64,000 nt of DNA, from contig JADJOD010000002.1 in NCBI GenBank assembly GCA_016713985.1, positions 1-64,000 on the forward strand. Reading direction: 5' to 3'. Shown piece by piece: positions 37,069 to 46,855 of the stretch. Numbering within the stretch: position 1 is the stretch's first letter; every line of letters starts with the position of its first letter. The notes under the pieces were generated by a model that saw nothing but the letters and a program-made list of their open reading frames with translations, ran no database searches and had not been told where the DNA came from. The position numbers and the translations under genes were made by a program. The stretch is from Lewinellaceae bacterium (GTDB lineage: Bacteria; Bacteroidota; Bacteroidia; Chitinophagales; Saprospiraceae).

Positions 37069-37382
37069 TCAGGCAATTTGTGATTCGAGCGTATTCCAGG
37101 CGCCTCCGTTATACACTTCGATACCCGAATTTTTCAGAATTCCGGCCGCTGCGCCGCTGCGGTTGCCGCTGCGGCAAACCGTGATAACGGGGACTTTTTT
37201 GTTCTTAAGCGCCGCTATTTTGGCGCCGATCTGGTCGAGTGGAATATTCAGCGAGCCATTGATGTGTCCCTGGTTGAATTCGCCGGCCGTACGCACGTCT
37301 ACGATGATGGCGCCCGATTTCAGCAATGATTTAAAATCGACTGCCGGAGCGCTGCTGAAGAGGTTTTTAACAAGTCAAACAT
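37069..37382 (-). CDS. Single-domain rhodanese, frameshifted
   Basis: About 104 residues. Sulfurtransferase with the active cysteine in ITVCRSGNRSGAAAGIL and the first half GAIIVDVRTAGEFNQGHINGSLNIP. The N-terminal 18 residues (MFDLLKTSSAA, APAVDFKSLLK) are in another frame because of one missing base near 37350. No signal peptide, so cytoplasmic. It is the outermost gene of the sulfur island, 72 bases behind the MBL-rhodanese gene on the same strand. Confidence 0.88.
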
Positions 37383-37413
37383 GTGGTAAAGAATTGAAAA
37401 TGTGGGTGTTGAA

Positions 37414-37448
37414 CCGGCCGGAGAGCGGCGAAACCACCTTCCGGCCGG
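37414..37448. terminator. Perfect CCGGCCGG hairpin
   Basis: CCGGCCGG at 37414-37421 and again at 37441-37448, extended by GA/TC. On the plus strand it is followed by a T run (ATTTTTTT). It lies between two minus-strand genes, where the T run is on the wrong side for them, so its role is unclear. Confidence 0.45.
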
Positions 37449-37454
37449 ATTTTT

Positions 37455-38872
37455 TTATAACATAGTGGAAGGGCATACATAATCGCTGATAGCGATCTGG
37501 CCGTTTTCCTTGATGGCTTTGAATCCACCTTTTACATCGACCAGGTTGTCATAACCCCGGGCGCGAAGCGCCGAAGCGAATATCATGGAGCGGTAACCTC
37601 CCGCACAATGCACGTAGCAGGGTTGGTTTTTATCCACTTTAACCATGCTGTCGTTCAGGAAATCGAGGGGAGCGTTTTCAGCATGGAGCATGTGTTCGCT
37701 GAAGAATTCACTTTCCTTGCGAACGTCGAGCACTTGCAGGTTTTTGTGCTTTTGCAGCAATGTCGCCAGCTCTTCGGCGCTGACCTGTTCGATCCGGTCT
37801 GCTTCCTGACCGGCCTTTTGCCAGGCTTCAAATCCGCCTTCCAGGTAGCCGATCACATAGTCATAACCGACCCGGGCGAGGCGGGTGATCACTTCTTCTT
37901 CCCTACCGGGATCCGTGATCAGCAGGATTTCCTGCCGTATATCGGGTATCAGGGCGCCCACCCAGGGAGCAAAACTGCCGTCGATGCCGATGTTGATGGA
38001 GTTCGGCACAAATCCTTTTGCAAAGGTTTCGGCATGGCGGGTATCGAGCAGCAAAGCGCCCGTTTCATTGGCTGCGGTTTCAAAAGCGCGGGGCTGAGCG
38101 CGTGTTGTCCACGTTTGAGCACCTCGTCGATGCTGTCGTAACCTTTTTTATTCAGCATGACGTTGAGTGGGAAGTAGGCCGGCGGGGGCATCAGGCCGGT
38201 GGTCACTTCTTTGACAAACTCCGCCTGGGTCATGTCGGCGCGCAAGGCGTAGTTGGTCGCTTTTTGATGGCCGAGTGAGTCGGAAGTTTCCTTGCTCATA
38301 TTTTTTCCGCAAGCCGAGCCGGCGCCGTGTGCCGGGTAAACGATGATGTCGTCGGCTAAGGGCATTATTTTGGTTCGCAGCGATTCAAAAAGCGTTTCGG
38401 CGAGTTGTTCCTGCGTCAGGTGCGCGGCTTTTTGCGCCAGGTCGGGGCGGCCAACATCGCCGATAAACAAAGTGTCGCCGGAGAAAAGAGCAACGTCTTT
38501 TCCCGCTTCATTGCGCAGCAGGTAACAGCTGCTTTCCATGGTATGGCCGGGTGTGTGCAACACTTTGAAGGTAATTTTGCCCACTTTAAACGTTTCGCCG
38601 TCTGTGGCGATATGCGCTTCAAAATCGGGTTTTGCCGTCGGGCCGTACACGATGGTAGCGCCCGTTTTTTGGGCCAGGTCGAGGTGACCACTCACAAAAT
38701 CGGCGTGGAAGTGTGTTTCAAACACGTATTTGATCTTCGCGCCGTTTTTTTCGGCCTTTTTTAGGTATGGTTCCACTTCACGGAGCGGGTCAATCACAAC
38801 GGCTTCACCCTCGCTTTCGATGTAATAAGCGCCTTGCGCCAGGCATCCGGTATAAATTTGGTCAATAATCAT
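37455..38872 (-). CDS. Persulfide dioxygenase-like MBL fused to two rhodanese domains, copy 1, frameshifted
   Basis: About 472 residues. Residues 1-240: metallo-beta-lactamase fold of the ETHE1/persulfide dioxygenase type with THFHADFVSGH (His54, His56, Asp58, His63), HTPGHTMES and SGDTLFIGDVGRPDL. Residues about 265-360: rhodanese-like domain without an active cysteine (LLLDTRHAETFAKGF). Residues about 370-470: second rhodanese with the active cysteine in CYVHCAGGYRSM. Predicted job: glutathione or other persulfide to sulfite plus sulfur transfer, in the cytoplasm. One C is missing near 38087. The promoter carries the shared Crp/Fnr-type site. A paralogue of the same layout lies at 50862-52266. 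Confidence 0.92.
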
Positions 38873-38912
38873 GGTAAGAGATTTTTGATTTTTTTGTGCA
38901 AAATTGATGGAA

Positions 38913-38961
38913 CAAAGATGTGTGCGGCGGAATAAAAATTTTGGTGACGATTGTTACACAA
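38913..38961 (-). promoter_or_regulatory. Crp/Fnr-type site plus -7 element of the MBL-rhodanese gene
   Basis: Minus strand: TTGTGTAAC-AATC-GTCAC (38961-38944), 23 bases, then CATCTTTG (38920-38913), a -7 like element. The predicted transcript starts about 36 bases before the ATG at 38872, and the palindrome centre falls at about -41.5. The identical geometry is seen at three other promoters of this island. Confidence 0.75.
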
Positions 38962-38968
38962 AGGCATT

Positions 38969-39777
38969 TTAGTGTCCGTTGCCCGGCCAGAATATTTCTT
39001 TTGCCAAAATATAAACCCCATCACCAATACAAACCAGCCGAAAGCGGGCTTCAGTTTGCTTCCACTGATACGTTTGGCGAGCATGGATCCGATAAAAATA
39101 CCGCTGATCGCAAAAGCCGAAAAGACCAGGAGAAAAGTCCAGTCAATCGGCTGGTTGCCGACGTCGCCCAAAAAGCCGATGAGCGATTTGGCGCCGATGA
39201 TCAGCAGGGAAGTGCCCACGGCCCGTTTCATCGGCAAGCCGGCCAGCAGCACGAGAGCCGGTATAATGAGGAACCCGCCGCCTGCGCCAACCAGCCCCGT
39301 TAAAACGCCTACCACGATCCCTTCCACAAATATCAGCGGATAATTGTATTTTTTTTCCTTCGCCGCGATTTCCTCTTCCTTCTTTTTATCCCGGATCATG
39401 GATACCGAAGCAGCCACCATCAGCACGGCAAACAATACCATGACGAAGAGGTTTTTGGAAAATGCAAAATCGCCGGTATGAAACACCGGGTCCGGAATAA
39501 GCGGCATTAAAAACTTGCGGGTGGAATATACCGCCGCGATACTGGGGATGCCAAAAATGAGTGCCGTTTTATAATCGAGTAATTTTTTCCGGCCGTATTC
39601 CACAGAGCCTACCAGGGCCGTGAGTCCTACAATAAACAAGGAATACGCCGTGGATAATACCGGGCTGATTCCCATCACGTACACAAGCACCGGTACCGTC
39701 AGGATGGAGCCTCCGCCGCCAATCAGGCCAAGTGAAATACCGATCAGTATGGAGAGTCCATAACCTAAAAATTCCAT
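38969..39777 (-). CDS. TauE/SafE family sulfite/anion exporter, frameshifted at the end
   Basis: About 270 residues; start MEFLGYGLSILIG at 39777. About eight membrane segments in two TauE/SafE repeats: GISLGLIGGGGSILTVPVLVYV and GVLTGLVGAGGGFLIIPALVLL. A missing G near 39012 throws the last residues out of frame; with it restored the end reads MGVYILAKEIFWPGNGH and stops at 38969, clearing the promoter of the next gene. Members export sulfite or other sulfur compounds; between a persulfide dioxygenase and a Crp/Fnr gene, sulfite export is the natural guess. Confidence 0.9.
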
Positions 39778-39813
39778 TTCAGTTACAACGTTTTGATGGT
39801 GAAAATGATCAGG

Positions 39814-39862
39814 CAAAGGTTGCGCTTAATTGAAATGGAATTCTGTGCCTCTTGTCACACAA
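39814..39862 (-). promoter_or_regulatory. Crp/Fnr-type site plus -7 element of the TauE/SafE gene
   Basis: Minus strand: TTGTGTGAC-AAGA-GGCAC (39862-39845), 23 bases, then AACCTTTG (39821-39814). Same spacing as the other three. The site overlaps the last codons of the upstream Crp/Fnr gene (stop at 39855). One half-site (GGCAC) is the weakest of the four. Confidence 0.65.
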
Positions 39863-40451
39863 GCCGTATTTTTCCCCGGCCGGTGCGGAGCACGTCGTCT
39901 TTTTCCAGTTTGCGGAGGATACGTGTCACGACTTCCCGTGTGGTACCGATCTCTGCGGCAATTTGCTGGTGGGTGATCTCGATCACACGGGAACCAAACA
40001 TCCGGGCTTTTTCCCGCAGCAATTCCACGATACGGTCGTCCGTATTTTTAAAGTGTACATCCGTGACAACCTGGAGCAATTCTTCAAAACGGGTCTGGTA
40101 TAATTGGAAAATAAATTCGGCCCAGGCCGGGCTTTCTTTCACAAGAGTCGCCGCTTTTTCCGGCCGGATAAAAATGATCTCCGTTTCATCCACGGTAACC
40201 GCCTTGATCTTGCTGGCCCCGCCGTTCATGGCTCCCAAAATGGACATCACACAGCTTTCACCCGGCTTGATGTAGTACAGTAAAATTTCATTGTTTTTAT
40301 CATCCTCGCCCAACACTTTTACATAGCCGCGCAGGACAATCGGGATGTTGCGGAAGTATTTGTGAAAGTCCTGAATGACCTGGTTCGGAGGCAGTATTTT
40401 GACTTCGTTTTCGGCAATCAACCGGCGCAACAGGGCTGGATCAGTTAGCAT
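39855..40451 (-). CDS. Crp/Fnr family transcriptional regulator
   Basis: 198 residues. N-terminal cyclic-nucleotide-binding-like beta barrel (ILPPNQVIQDFHKYFRNIPIVLRGYVKVL, EILLYYIKPGESCVMSI), dimer helix, and a C-terminal HTH ITHQQIAAEIGTTREVVTRILRKLEKDDV. There is no N-terminal cysteine cluster for an iron-sulfur centre; the only cysteine is Cys67 in GESCVMS. It probably senses something other than oxygen through FNR chemistry; heme, a thiol reaction or a ligand are possible. It follows the porin gene by 27 bases and so shares the porin promoter, which carries its putative own site (autoregulation). It is the obvious candidate for the regulator of the island. Confidence 0.92.
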   Translation of the reverse strand: MLTDPALLRRLIAENEVKILPPNQVIQDFHKYFRNIPIVLRGYVKVLGEDDKNNEILLYYIKPGESCVMSILGAMNGGASKIKAVTVDETEIIFIRPEKAATLVKESPAWAEFIFQLYQTRFEELLQVVTDVHFKNTDDRIVELLREKARMFGSRVIEITHQQIAAEIGTTREVVTRILRKLEKDDVLRTGRGKIRLV

Positions 40452-40478
40452 AGTTTTTCGAATTGACCTTTTACAGGA

Positions 40479-41882
40479 TCAAAAATGGTAATCAAATACC
40501 AGATTAACTAATGTCATGTCCACTTTGTTGAAAAGGTATTTGGGATTCTCCGGGATTTTTCCGGCGGCAAACTTGTGTACAAACAGCAATGTACCCTCCA
40601 ATCCTTCCAGCATTTTGGCAAAACGGTGTTTTACCGACAGGTTCACCTGCGTATAGGAAGGCAAACCGTATTTATTAAGCCTTGTATTTTGAACATCCGG
40701 CAGGTCGTAATATCCCAGGCCTGCGGCGTATTGCCAACCATTTTTTTCTTTCTCCGCGTTTATCGTGAACGCATGTACGCCGCCAAGGCCTTCGTTGCGC
40801 TCTCTGGGCAAAAAGGTGTACAAAGGCTCTCGTCCCCATTCCCGCGGCATGAGCAGGCGGCCGTCCGGGGTAATCCGGGTATAATTGACATTCAGGTTGC
40901 CTTTGTTCCCACGAATACCCGCGCGCAGGCCGAACATCCAGGATTCCCCTCCTTTTTCGATGTACGTCTTCGCCGGATCCGGGTTCCCGCCGTCGCCCAG
41001 GGCGTTTTCGTGCAACGCCTGGAAACCAATGGAAAAGGAATTGCCCGATGGGCGCCGGTGCTCCATAGTCATTTCCAACCAGTTCACATTGAGTATGTTA
41101 TCAATATAATAGTCCCATATTCGAACCTGTAATTTTTTGGCGACACGGGTTTCAAAAGCGCCAATCAATATACCCTTGCTGTGCAAATTGCCGGCATAAG
41201 CGGATTTGGAGCCGTCCGGGTTGAGCCCAACGGGGTAGATGCCGATGGATTCGCCGGCGCTGTACCAGTGCACCGTGGATCGCGGCGAAAAATGGGTCAG
41301 CCAAGCGGCCTGCACGCGCCATTTTTCCTTCGGTCCGGCTTCCACCCAAATTCCCTGGGCCAGCGTGGGGCGCATCCGGCCGTCCTGCGGATTGATGAGC
41401 GGCGATTGCGGGATAAACCTGCCGGCGGTGATGCGCACTACTTTGGCCTTGCTCCAGCGCAGGAATAATTCTTCATTGCGGTCGAGGTCGTCCGTATTGC
41501 GCGGGTTTTCAATGTCGAACAAACCGATCTCGTAGCGATTGGGCGAACCGGTGATGCTGTCTTTTACCGAAAAATTGGACGAAGCCAGGTTAAATATCAT
41601 AAAACCGGAAATGCCGGCTTCAAAACCTTTCCAAACCGGGCTGGTGTAGCCCAGTCCAACGCCGGCAGCCAGTCCGTAATAATCGGTCAGGTCGCCCGTA
41701 TTGTCGGTGCCCATGGCATAGACGCGCGCATGGCCGCCGAATTTGCCGTGCCGGAGAAAATTTTGAAACCCGAGTGAATCTCCCGAACGGGAAGGCGCCT
41801 TTTCCACCTGCTGCGCAAACAGGGTAAAAGAGCCCGAAAAAAGGAATCCCAGCAGGGCAGGGAAATACTTTATTGGTAACAT
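40479..41882 (-). CDS. OprD-like outer-membrane porin
   Basis: 467 residues; start MLPIKYFPALLGFLFSG at 41882 with signal cleaved near LFAQQ. Beta-barrel protein ending LVNLVFDYHF with terminal Phe. OprD-type blocks: FLRHGKFGGHARVYAMGTDN, RITAGRFIPQSPLINPQDGRMRPT, and AAGLGYYDLPDVQNTRLNKYGL. Expected to let small anions or solutes pass. Located in the sulfur island with a Crp/Fnr-type promoter and upstream of the regulator gene, so a role in uptake or export of sulfur compounds is inferred. Confidence 0.87.
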   Translation of the reverse strand: MLPIKYFPALLGFLFSGSFTLFAQQVEKAPSRSGDSLGFQNFLRHGKFGGHARVYAMGTDNTGDLTDYYGLAAGVGLGYTSPVWKGFEAGISGFMIFNLASSNFSVKDSITGSPNRYEIGLFDIENPRNTDDLDRNEELFLRWSKAKVVRITAGRFIPQSPLINPQDGRMRPTLAQGIWVEAGPKEKWRVQAAWLTHFSPRSTVHWYSAGESIGIYPVGLNPDGSKSAYAGNLHSKGILIGAFETRVAKKLQVRIWDYYIDNILNVNWLEMTMEHRRPSGNSFSIGFQALHENALGDGGNPDPAKTYIEKGGESWMFGLRAGIRGNKGNLNVNYTRITPDGRLLMPREWGREPLYTFLPRERNEGLGGVHAFTINAEKEKNGWQYAAGLGYYDLPDVQNTRLNKYGLPSYTQVNLSVKHRFAKMLEGLEGTLLFVHKFAAGKIPENPKYLFNKVDMTLVNLVFDYHF

Positions 41883-41901
41883 ATCAGGGTATGCTTGTGG
41901 A

Positions 41902-43145
41902 TCAATGGTATAGAATTTCGCCGGCAAAGATGCGATGCAACCCTGCCGGCGGACCGTGATATATGTTACACAAGCGTTGGTAGTAAGTGCCGGGGCCCTG
42001 AATTTTTATTTTTGCGGCGGCGGGTGTTTCAGCGGTTGATTTGGTGGCTGCTTGCTTTTTTTTTAGTGCCGCAATTTTGTCCTTAATGGGTTGGAAAGGG
42101 CCGTATTTGTGTTGTTTTCGGAAAAACCATCCGCAAAGGGCCGAAGGGATGATCGACAGGGTTTGCCCAGCAAACTGGGCCAGTCGGCCGAAATATCCTT
42201 GCCGGGACGGGGTTGGCTGTTGACATAGCGGCCACGTCCCAACATTCATCGTCGGTCAGTTGGGTATTGTTCCAGGTGACGCCAAATGGCATGTTGTATT
42301 TGACATAACCGGCAAAACGGAGATTCGGTACAATCCCGCGCCGATGTTGTAAGCGTGATCGCCCCACAAAGGCGGGTAAGTATAGGTAATCCCGTCGGCG
42401 TTTTTTTGCCCCAAACCATCTGTTCCATGACAATTGGCGCATTTTTGCACGTACACCTCTTTTCCCTTGAGCGGATCGGCTGCGCGGTCGGGAAAAGGCA
42501 GGTTAAATATACCCGCGCCGTTGGGTGTTTCCTTTTTCGGAACGTCTTTGCCCAGCCATTCGATATACGCCCTGATCGCCTGCATTTCGCGGCTGCCGGT
42601 GGCCAGCGCCTGTCCGTTGAGGCTGCGTTCCATACAATCGTTCACCCGTTTGTTGAGGTCTTCCACTTGTCCGCTGCGTTCGCGAAATTTGGGGTAGGTG
42701 CTGGCGACAGCGCCGTAATTATTCCCCATATTTTATTGCCTGCATTCAGGTGGCAATTCTGACAGTTCATACCATTGGTAATTTGGGCTACACTACCGGC
42801 GGGGCCGAGATAAGCGGCGGTGTTGGCGATGAGTTCACGTCCGTAACGGATCAAGTCGCCGGTATCGTTTTGTGGTGCATATTGGGCATTCGGCCCTTCC
42901 CAGAGGGAAAGTTTACTGGAAACGGCCAGTGTCATGCTGTCCGGCCGGGCTTTATCCCTGTCCACGGCGTACGGATTGGGATTGCCTTTCCGCTGAAACC
43001 AGGTTTCGGGGTCCCAATCGGGCCAACCGACGGTTAAAGTGATGATAACGCCGAAAAACATGGCCAGTGCCATGATAATATTCAATATCACGGAGAGGTG
43101 CAGACTTCGGCGAAGGGCCTCGAGGGGTTGTTGTTCCTGTGACAT
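41902..43145 (-). CDS. TsdA-like diheme cytochrome c (thiosulfate dehydrogenase family), heavily frameshifted
   Basis: About 410 residues. N-terminal membrane helix (residues 18-40), then the first heme site NGMNCQNCHLNAG (128-132) and the second KCANCHGTDG. Conserved TsdA blocks: NTAAYLGPAGSVAQI, NNYGAVASTYPKFRERSG, DCMERSLNGQAL, REMQAIRAYIEWLGKDVP, YPPLWGDHAYN, RFAGYVKYNMPFG, GPFADGF. At least five single-base errors between 42750 and 42110 break it. The family oxidises thiosulfate to tetrathionate or reduces tetrathionate, at the membrane facing the periplasm. The C-terminal tail (LKKKQAATKSTAE) as read overlaps the porin promoter, so the true stop may be earlier. Confidence 0.85.
41925..41973 (-). 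promoter_or_regulatory. Crp/Fnr-type site plus -7 element of the porin-regulator operon
   Basis: Minus strand: TTGTGTAAC-ATAT-ATCAC (41973-41956), 23 bases, then CATCTTTG (41932-41925), the same -7 octamer as at the MBL-rhodanese promoter. It drives the porin and, behind it, the Crp/Fnr gene. Confidence 0.75.
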
Positions 43146-43207
43146 GATCCCTTTTTTTGGTTTAAACCGGTGCAGATTTACCTGTTTATAAACACATTTT
43201 TATTCGG

Positions 43208-43507
43208 TTAATTCATGGATTGAATTACTTTTTTCAACTCGGACTTGCTCCGCACACCCGATTCGCGCCATTGCAATTTGCCGTTTTTAAAAATCATCAG
43301 CGTCGGCACACTCCGGACGTTGTATTGGCTTGCCAGAGAGGGGTTTTGATCCACATCAATTTTATAAATACGAACCCCTTCACCCAGGTCGGTTTTGAGG
43401 TCTTCCAGGATGGGGCCGACTGCTTTGCAGGGGCCGCACCAGGTAGCAAAAAAGTCGATGACGGTAGGTGTTTTGGACGATATGAGGTCTGAAAATGAAG
43501 TTTTCAT
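43208..43507 (-). CDS. trxA: Thioredoxin
   Basis: 99 residues, single thioredoxin fold with the redox motif WCGPC (Cys24, Cys27) and the cis-proline SVPTLMIF. No signal peptide. It lies between the sorting-domain protein and the TsdA-like gene on the same strand; the TsdA start is 62 bases on. Thiol cofactors of persulfide metabolism would be natural substrates here, but general thioredoxin use is equally possible. Confidence 0.92.
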   Translation of the reverse strand: MKTSFSDLISSKTPTVIDFFATWCGPCKAVGPILEDLKTDLGEGVRIYKIDVDQNPSLASQYNVRSVPTLMIFKNGKLQWRESGVRSKSELKKVIQSMN

Positions 43508-43513
43508 GTTTTG

Positions 43514-45067
43514 TTATTGTTTGATTGTTTGAATTGAAGTTATGATTTTCCCCTGCCCGAGCAGTAAAAGGGTATACGTGCCCTTGGGAAACCATTTAAG
43601 GCTCACCTGGATTTGATGTTTGCCCGCGGAATATGCCTGTTCGGGAATTTTCAACACGTTTTTACCACTTTGATCAAGTAGTTGAATACCAATGTTTTGC
43701 CGGTGAGGTGTTTCAAAATCAATCCGAATCTCATCGCGGAATGGGTTTGGAACAACGGCTAAATGCACCGGATTTTGCTGAGGTGTCGGCCCGGTCGGGC
43801 TGAGGCTATTTTGAACGAAAAAACTTTAAAAAGCCGGTTGCTTGCCACACTTTCTTCTCCGTATTGATAAAAAATATATTGGGCTGGGAACTTTGGATCC
43901 CCCAGAATATAACCAAAAACGAAGTATCCTTATCCAGGTTATCGAGTTGAAACACACCATTGGAGTATCTCGGAGCGTCCTGATTGGGGATAAATTCCGC
44001 ACTCGAACCGATCAGATACGGCATTTCGCCGATTTTCACTTCATCCATTCCGCCATCCGATGATCGCGTTACCATACTGATGGTTTTTACAAACGGCACT
44101 GCCGGGGACCACCGAAAAATATCGAATACATGTTGTTTTCAGTGGCATCATACAAAGGGAGATGTGCCGTGTGATACTGGTTGAGGTATTGGTTGAACGT
44201 ATTATTCACGCTGAAACCGGTACTGTCCACGTCAACCGTATTGAGCCAGGGGATATCCTGGTCATATTGAAAAACGCCGGAAAACATCGTGAATCCATAG
44301 TTCCCATCGGGAAAAATCTGAGGAATCATATTGTAATCACGCCGGTGCAGGTGCTGGGTATCTCGCCAGGCCTCATAGTTGGTTATGGCCAGGGCACTGC
44401 CATCATCCTGAATCTCGAACCGCCGTATTTCGTTGGTATATTCCTGAAAAAACCCGGTCCGTGATCGGGCCCCATGGGGTTATAACGGCCGATGAATTTT
44501 GCCCGCCGGCCAGGTAAAATAGCCGTTCAGCCAATCGAGATAACCGCCCGTCACTTGTATCCGGGCATCCTCCGTCTGCCGAAAATGAGGCGGAAGCGGT
44601 TGATTGTCGATCACCGCGTTGATAACGCCGGCCACATCAACCGCAACCAGGTAGGGATGTGTGATATGATCGTCTGCTGTAGATGAATAGCCATAACCGC
44701 CAATAACGTACAGGGTGTTTCCAATCTGGCGAAACTCCATGTTGGTGGACTGGAGTTGTTCGGCTATGGATGTTGGGAGGGAATTAAGTGGTTGTGACCA
44801 AATCGATTGTAATACGGGGTCGATCACATACAGATTGGCATTATTACCTGCCGCATCGAAAGCGGCAAAAGGCTGCCTTCTGTGCAGGCCGTCTTTTCGT
44901 CCGCCCATAACAAGCCATTTGCCATCTGCCTCACCAATGACGTAGGATTGCAGACCGGGAAGATTGGGAAAATTCTGTTCTTCCAGGACAATCGTCAGGG
45001 GGCTTTGCCCCGTAATGTTGCATACAGCCAATAAAAGAACAACAGGTATTGATAATAAATGCTTCAT
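43514..45067 (-). CDS. Secreted protein with type IX sorting domain, frameshifted
   Basis: About 517 residues. Signal peptide MKHLLSIPVVLLLAVCNITGQ. The N-terminal half has kelch/propeller-like repeats (SYVIGEADGKWLVMGGRKDGLH, RQIGNTLYVIGGYGYS, FPDGNYGFTMFSGVFQYD). The last 75 residues are a type A C-terminal sorting domain: VVPNPFRDEIRIDFE, IGIQLLDQSGKNVLKI, WFPKGTYTLLLLGQGK. At least three frame breaks (near 44470, 44330-44090, 43800). Exported through the type IX system to the surface. Its relation to the sulfur genes is not clear; thioredoxin starts seven bases behind it. Confidence 0.8.
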
Positions 45068-45110
45068 TTTTAGTAGATTAACCCGGAATAACTATTGCGA
45101 TCCCGGTCGA

Positions 45111-46796
45111 TTATCTGAAATCATACGGCACTCCCGTCACCTGCGTCAACAAAGTAGCCGGCGCATCGAGTGCTTTTGCATATCCACGCGGCGTGGGATT
45201 TACCGGCGAATTGGCCGCCAGGTAATCACGCATGGTTTGGTGCAGCGTATACGGCGTATTGGTTCCTTCCTGTACGTTCGGGATTCTGCACAGCATCGTA
45301 TCCGGGTCGCCGTCGCGTTCGCAGGCACAGACGCTGTAAATGCGTTCCGGGTCGAGTGGTTTGCCGCCGACCAGCACCTTTTGTACCCGTTTCCCCTGTT
45401 CGCCAAAGGCAAAAAATTCCACTTCCATACCTTTAAATTTCACCACCCACCCGCCGAAACGTTTGGAAGCGTCTTTGGCAAACACGTTGTTGAGTTCTTT
45501 TTCCAGCCAGTCGAGCAAAGTTGCCGGCCTCACTTTGCGGTACGCACCCGGAATCCACCGGCAGCATATCGAAAATATATCCTTCCGTGATGGGCGCCCT
45601 GCCGTCCGGTCCCACGTTGCGGGGCGGACAAAAACGGAATCCGTTGGACAAAACGATATCGGTACCCACCCGCCAGGAAAGTGCCTCGAGTATCAGGGTA
45701 TCGATGGTGTTTTCGATCACGAAATAACGGTACAGGGGCACTGTGCTGTACCCGTGGATTTTATGAATATCCGACGAAAACGGTGATTCCAGTTCGTTGA
45801 TCAGTTTTTCAACGGCGGGTTTGGGTTTGTGTTTTTTCGCGTCTACTTCGATCAGTTCGTAACGTTCCGCCGCAATTTTGCCGTCTTTGATATCGAGGTC
45901 GAGGCGACCGACAAAAGAGCCGAACGCGCCCGGCTCCACCACTTTGGCATAAGTACACTGGATCGGCGCCCGCACCCGTTCGTGTGTGTCGCCGCCAAAA
46001 ATGTAGTTTACCCCTGCACAAACGGGTGAATTGGCCAGGTGGATCTGCTGGGAAAGGCCGAGGTGTGCAAGAATGATGATAAAGTCGCACTGCTCCTGCT
46101 CGCGCAACACCTGTACCCAGGGAGCAAGACTTTCTTCCGGTTTGGTGTAAACGATACCTTTGGAGTAGTTGGGCGACTGCCGAATCGGCACTAAGTGATC
46201 GGTGAGGCCGATAAAGCCGATTTTCACTCCCAGGCGCGACCAGACAAAATACGGCGGAAAAATAAGTTCTCCTTTTTTGCCGTCGCCCGTGTCGTGGTAC
46301 ATATTGGCGCATACTTTCGGCGCATGCAGGGCGCCCAGCAGGGTTTGCATACTTTTTTCCGTAGATCACTTCCCAGTTGCCCGGCATATACAGATCATAT
46401 CCGAGCGCGTCGAGTATAGGCACCAATGTTTTAGTTGTTGGTTTTACCGACAAGTTTCGCCCTGAAACATATCGCCCGTGTCGGCAATGAAAGTATGCGG
46501 GTTTTGTTTGCGTATTTTATCAAACAGGGTGGCAAGTTGGCCATAACCCGCCGTTTTCCGGAAAACGGCCCGGTTATTCTCCCAAAACATCTCGTCGTGC
46601 GGGTGTATCTGGCAGTGAACATCGGTGGTTTGCAACAGGGTGATGGTTCCTGACATCGGCGAACCGGGCCGGATTCTGTTTATCCACCGGCGCTGTTGAT
46701 TCCGGACGGGACAAAACATCCGATGCGGGGTACCAGGGTGGCGCCCAAACCGGTCAGGATGGTATTGCGGAGGAAATCACGGCGACGGGTTTTCAT
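45111..46796 (-). CDS. SoxB-like / 5'-nucleotidase-family metallophosphoesterase, TAT-exported, frameshifted
   Basis: About 560 residues. MKTRRRDFLRNTILTGLGATL at the start is a twin-arginine signal. Metal-binding blocks: LLQTTDVHCQIHPHD, IADTGDMFQGE, MPGNWEVIYG (in place of the GNHE of nucleotidases), ILAHLGLSQQ, IFGGDTHE. The C-terminal domain reads VGTDIVLSNGFRF, PITEGYIFDMLPVDSG, ELNNVFAKDASKRFGGW, YSVCACERDGDPDTMLCRI. The NWE variant and the C-terminal blocks point to the SoxB side of the family, a thiosulfohydrolase acting in the periplasm, and the gene lies among sulfur genes. No SoxYZ carrier is in the window, so a nucleotidase role is not excluded. At least three one-base errors. Confidence 0.78.
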
Positions 46797-46855
46797 AAAT
46801 CAACTATCGTTAAAAATTTGATTGTCAATGCAATAACAGCATTAAGCCGCCATCA

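Noticed and set aside
38941..38961. Classical E. coli CRP or FNR site
   Set aside because: The half-site GTNAC with N4 spacing and the TTGT flank differ from TGTGA-N6-TCACA and TTGAT-N4-ATCAA; I call it only Crp/Fnr-type by geometry and neighbouring regulator.
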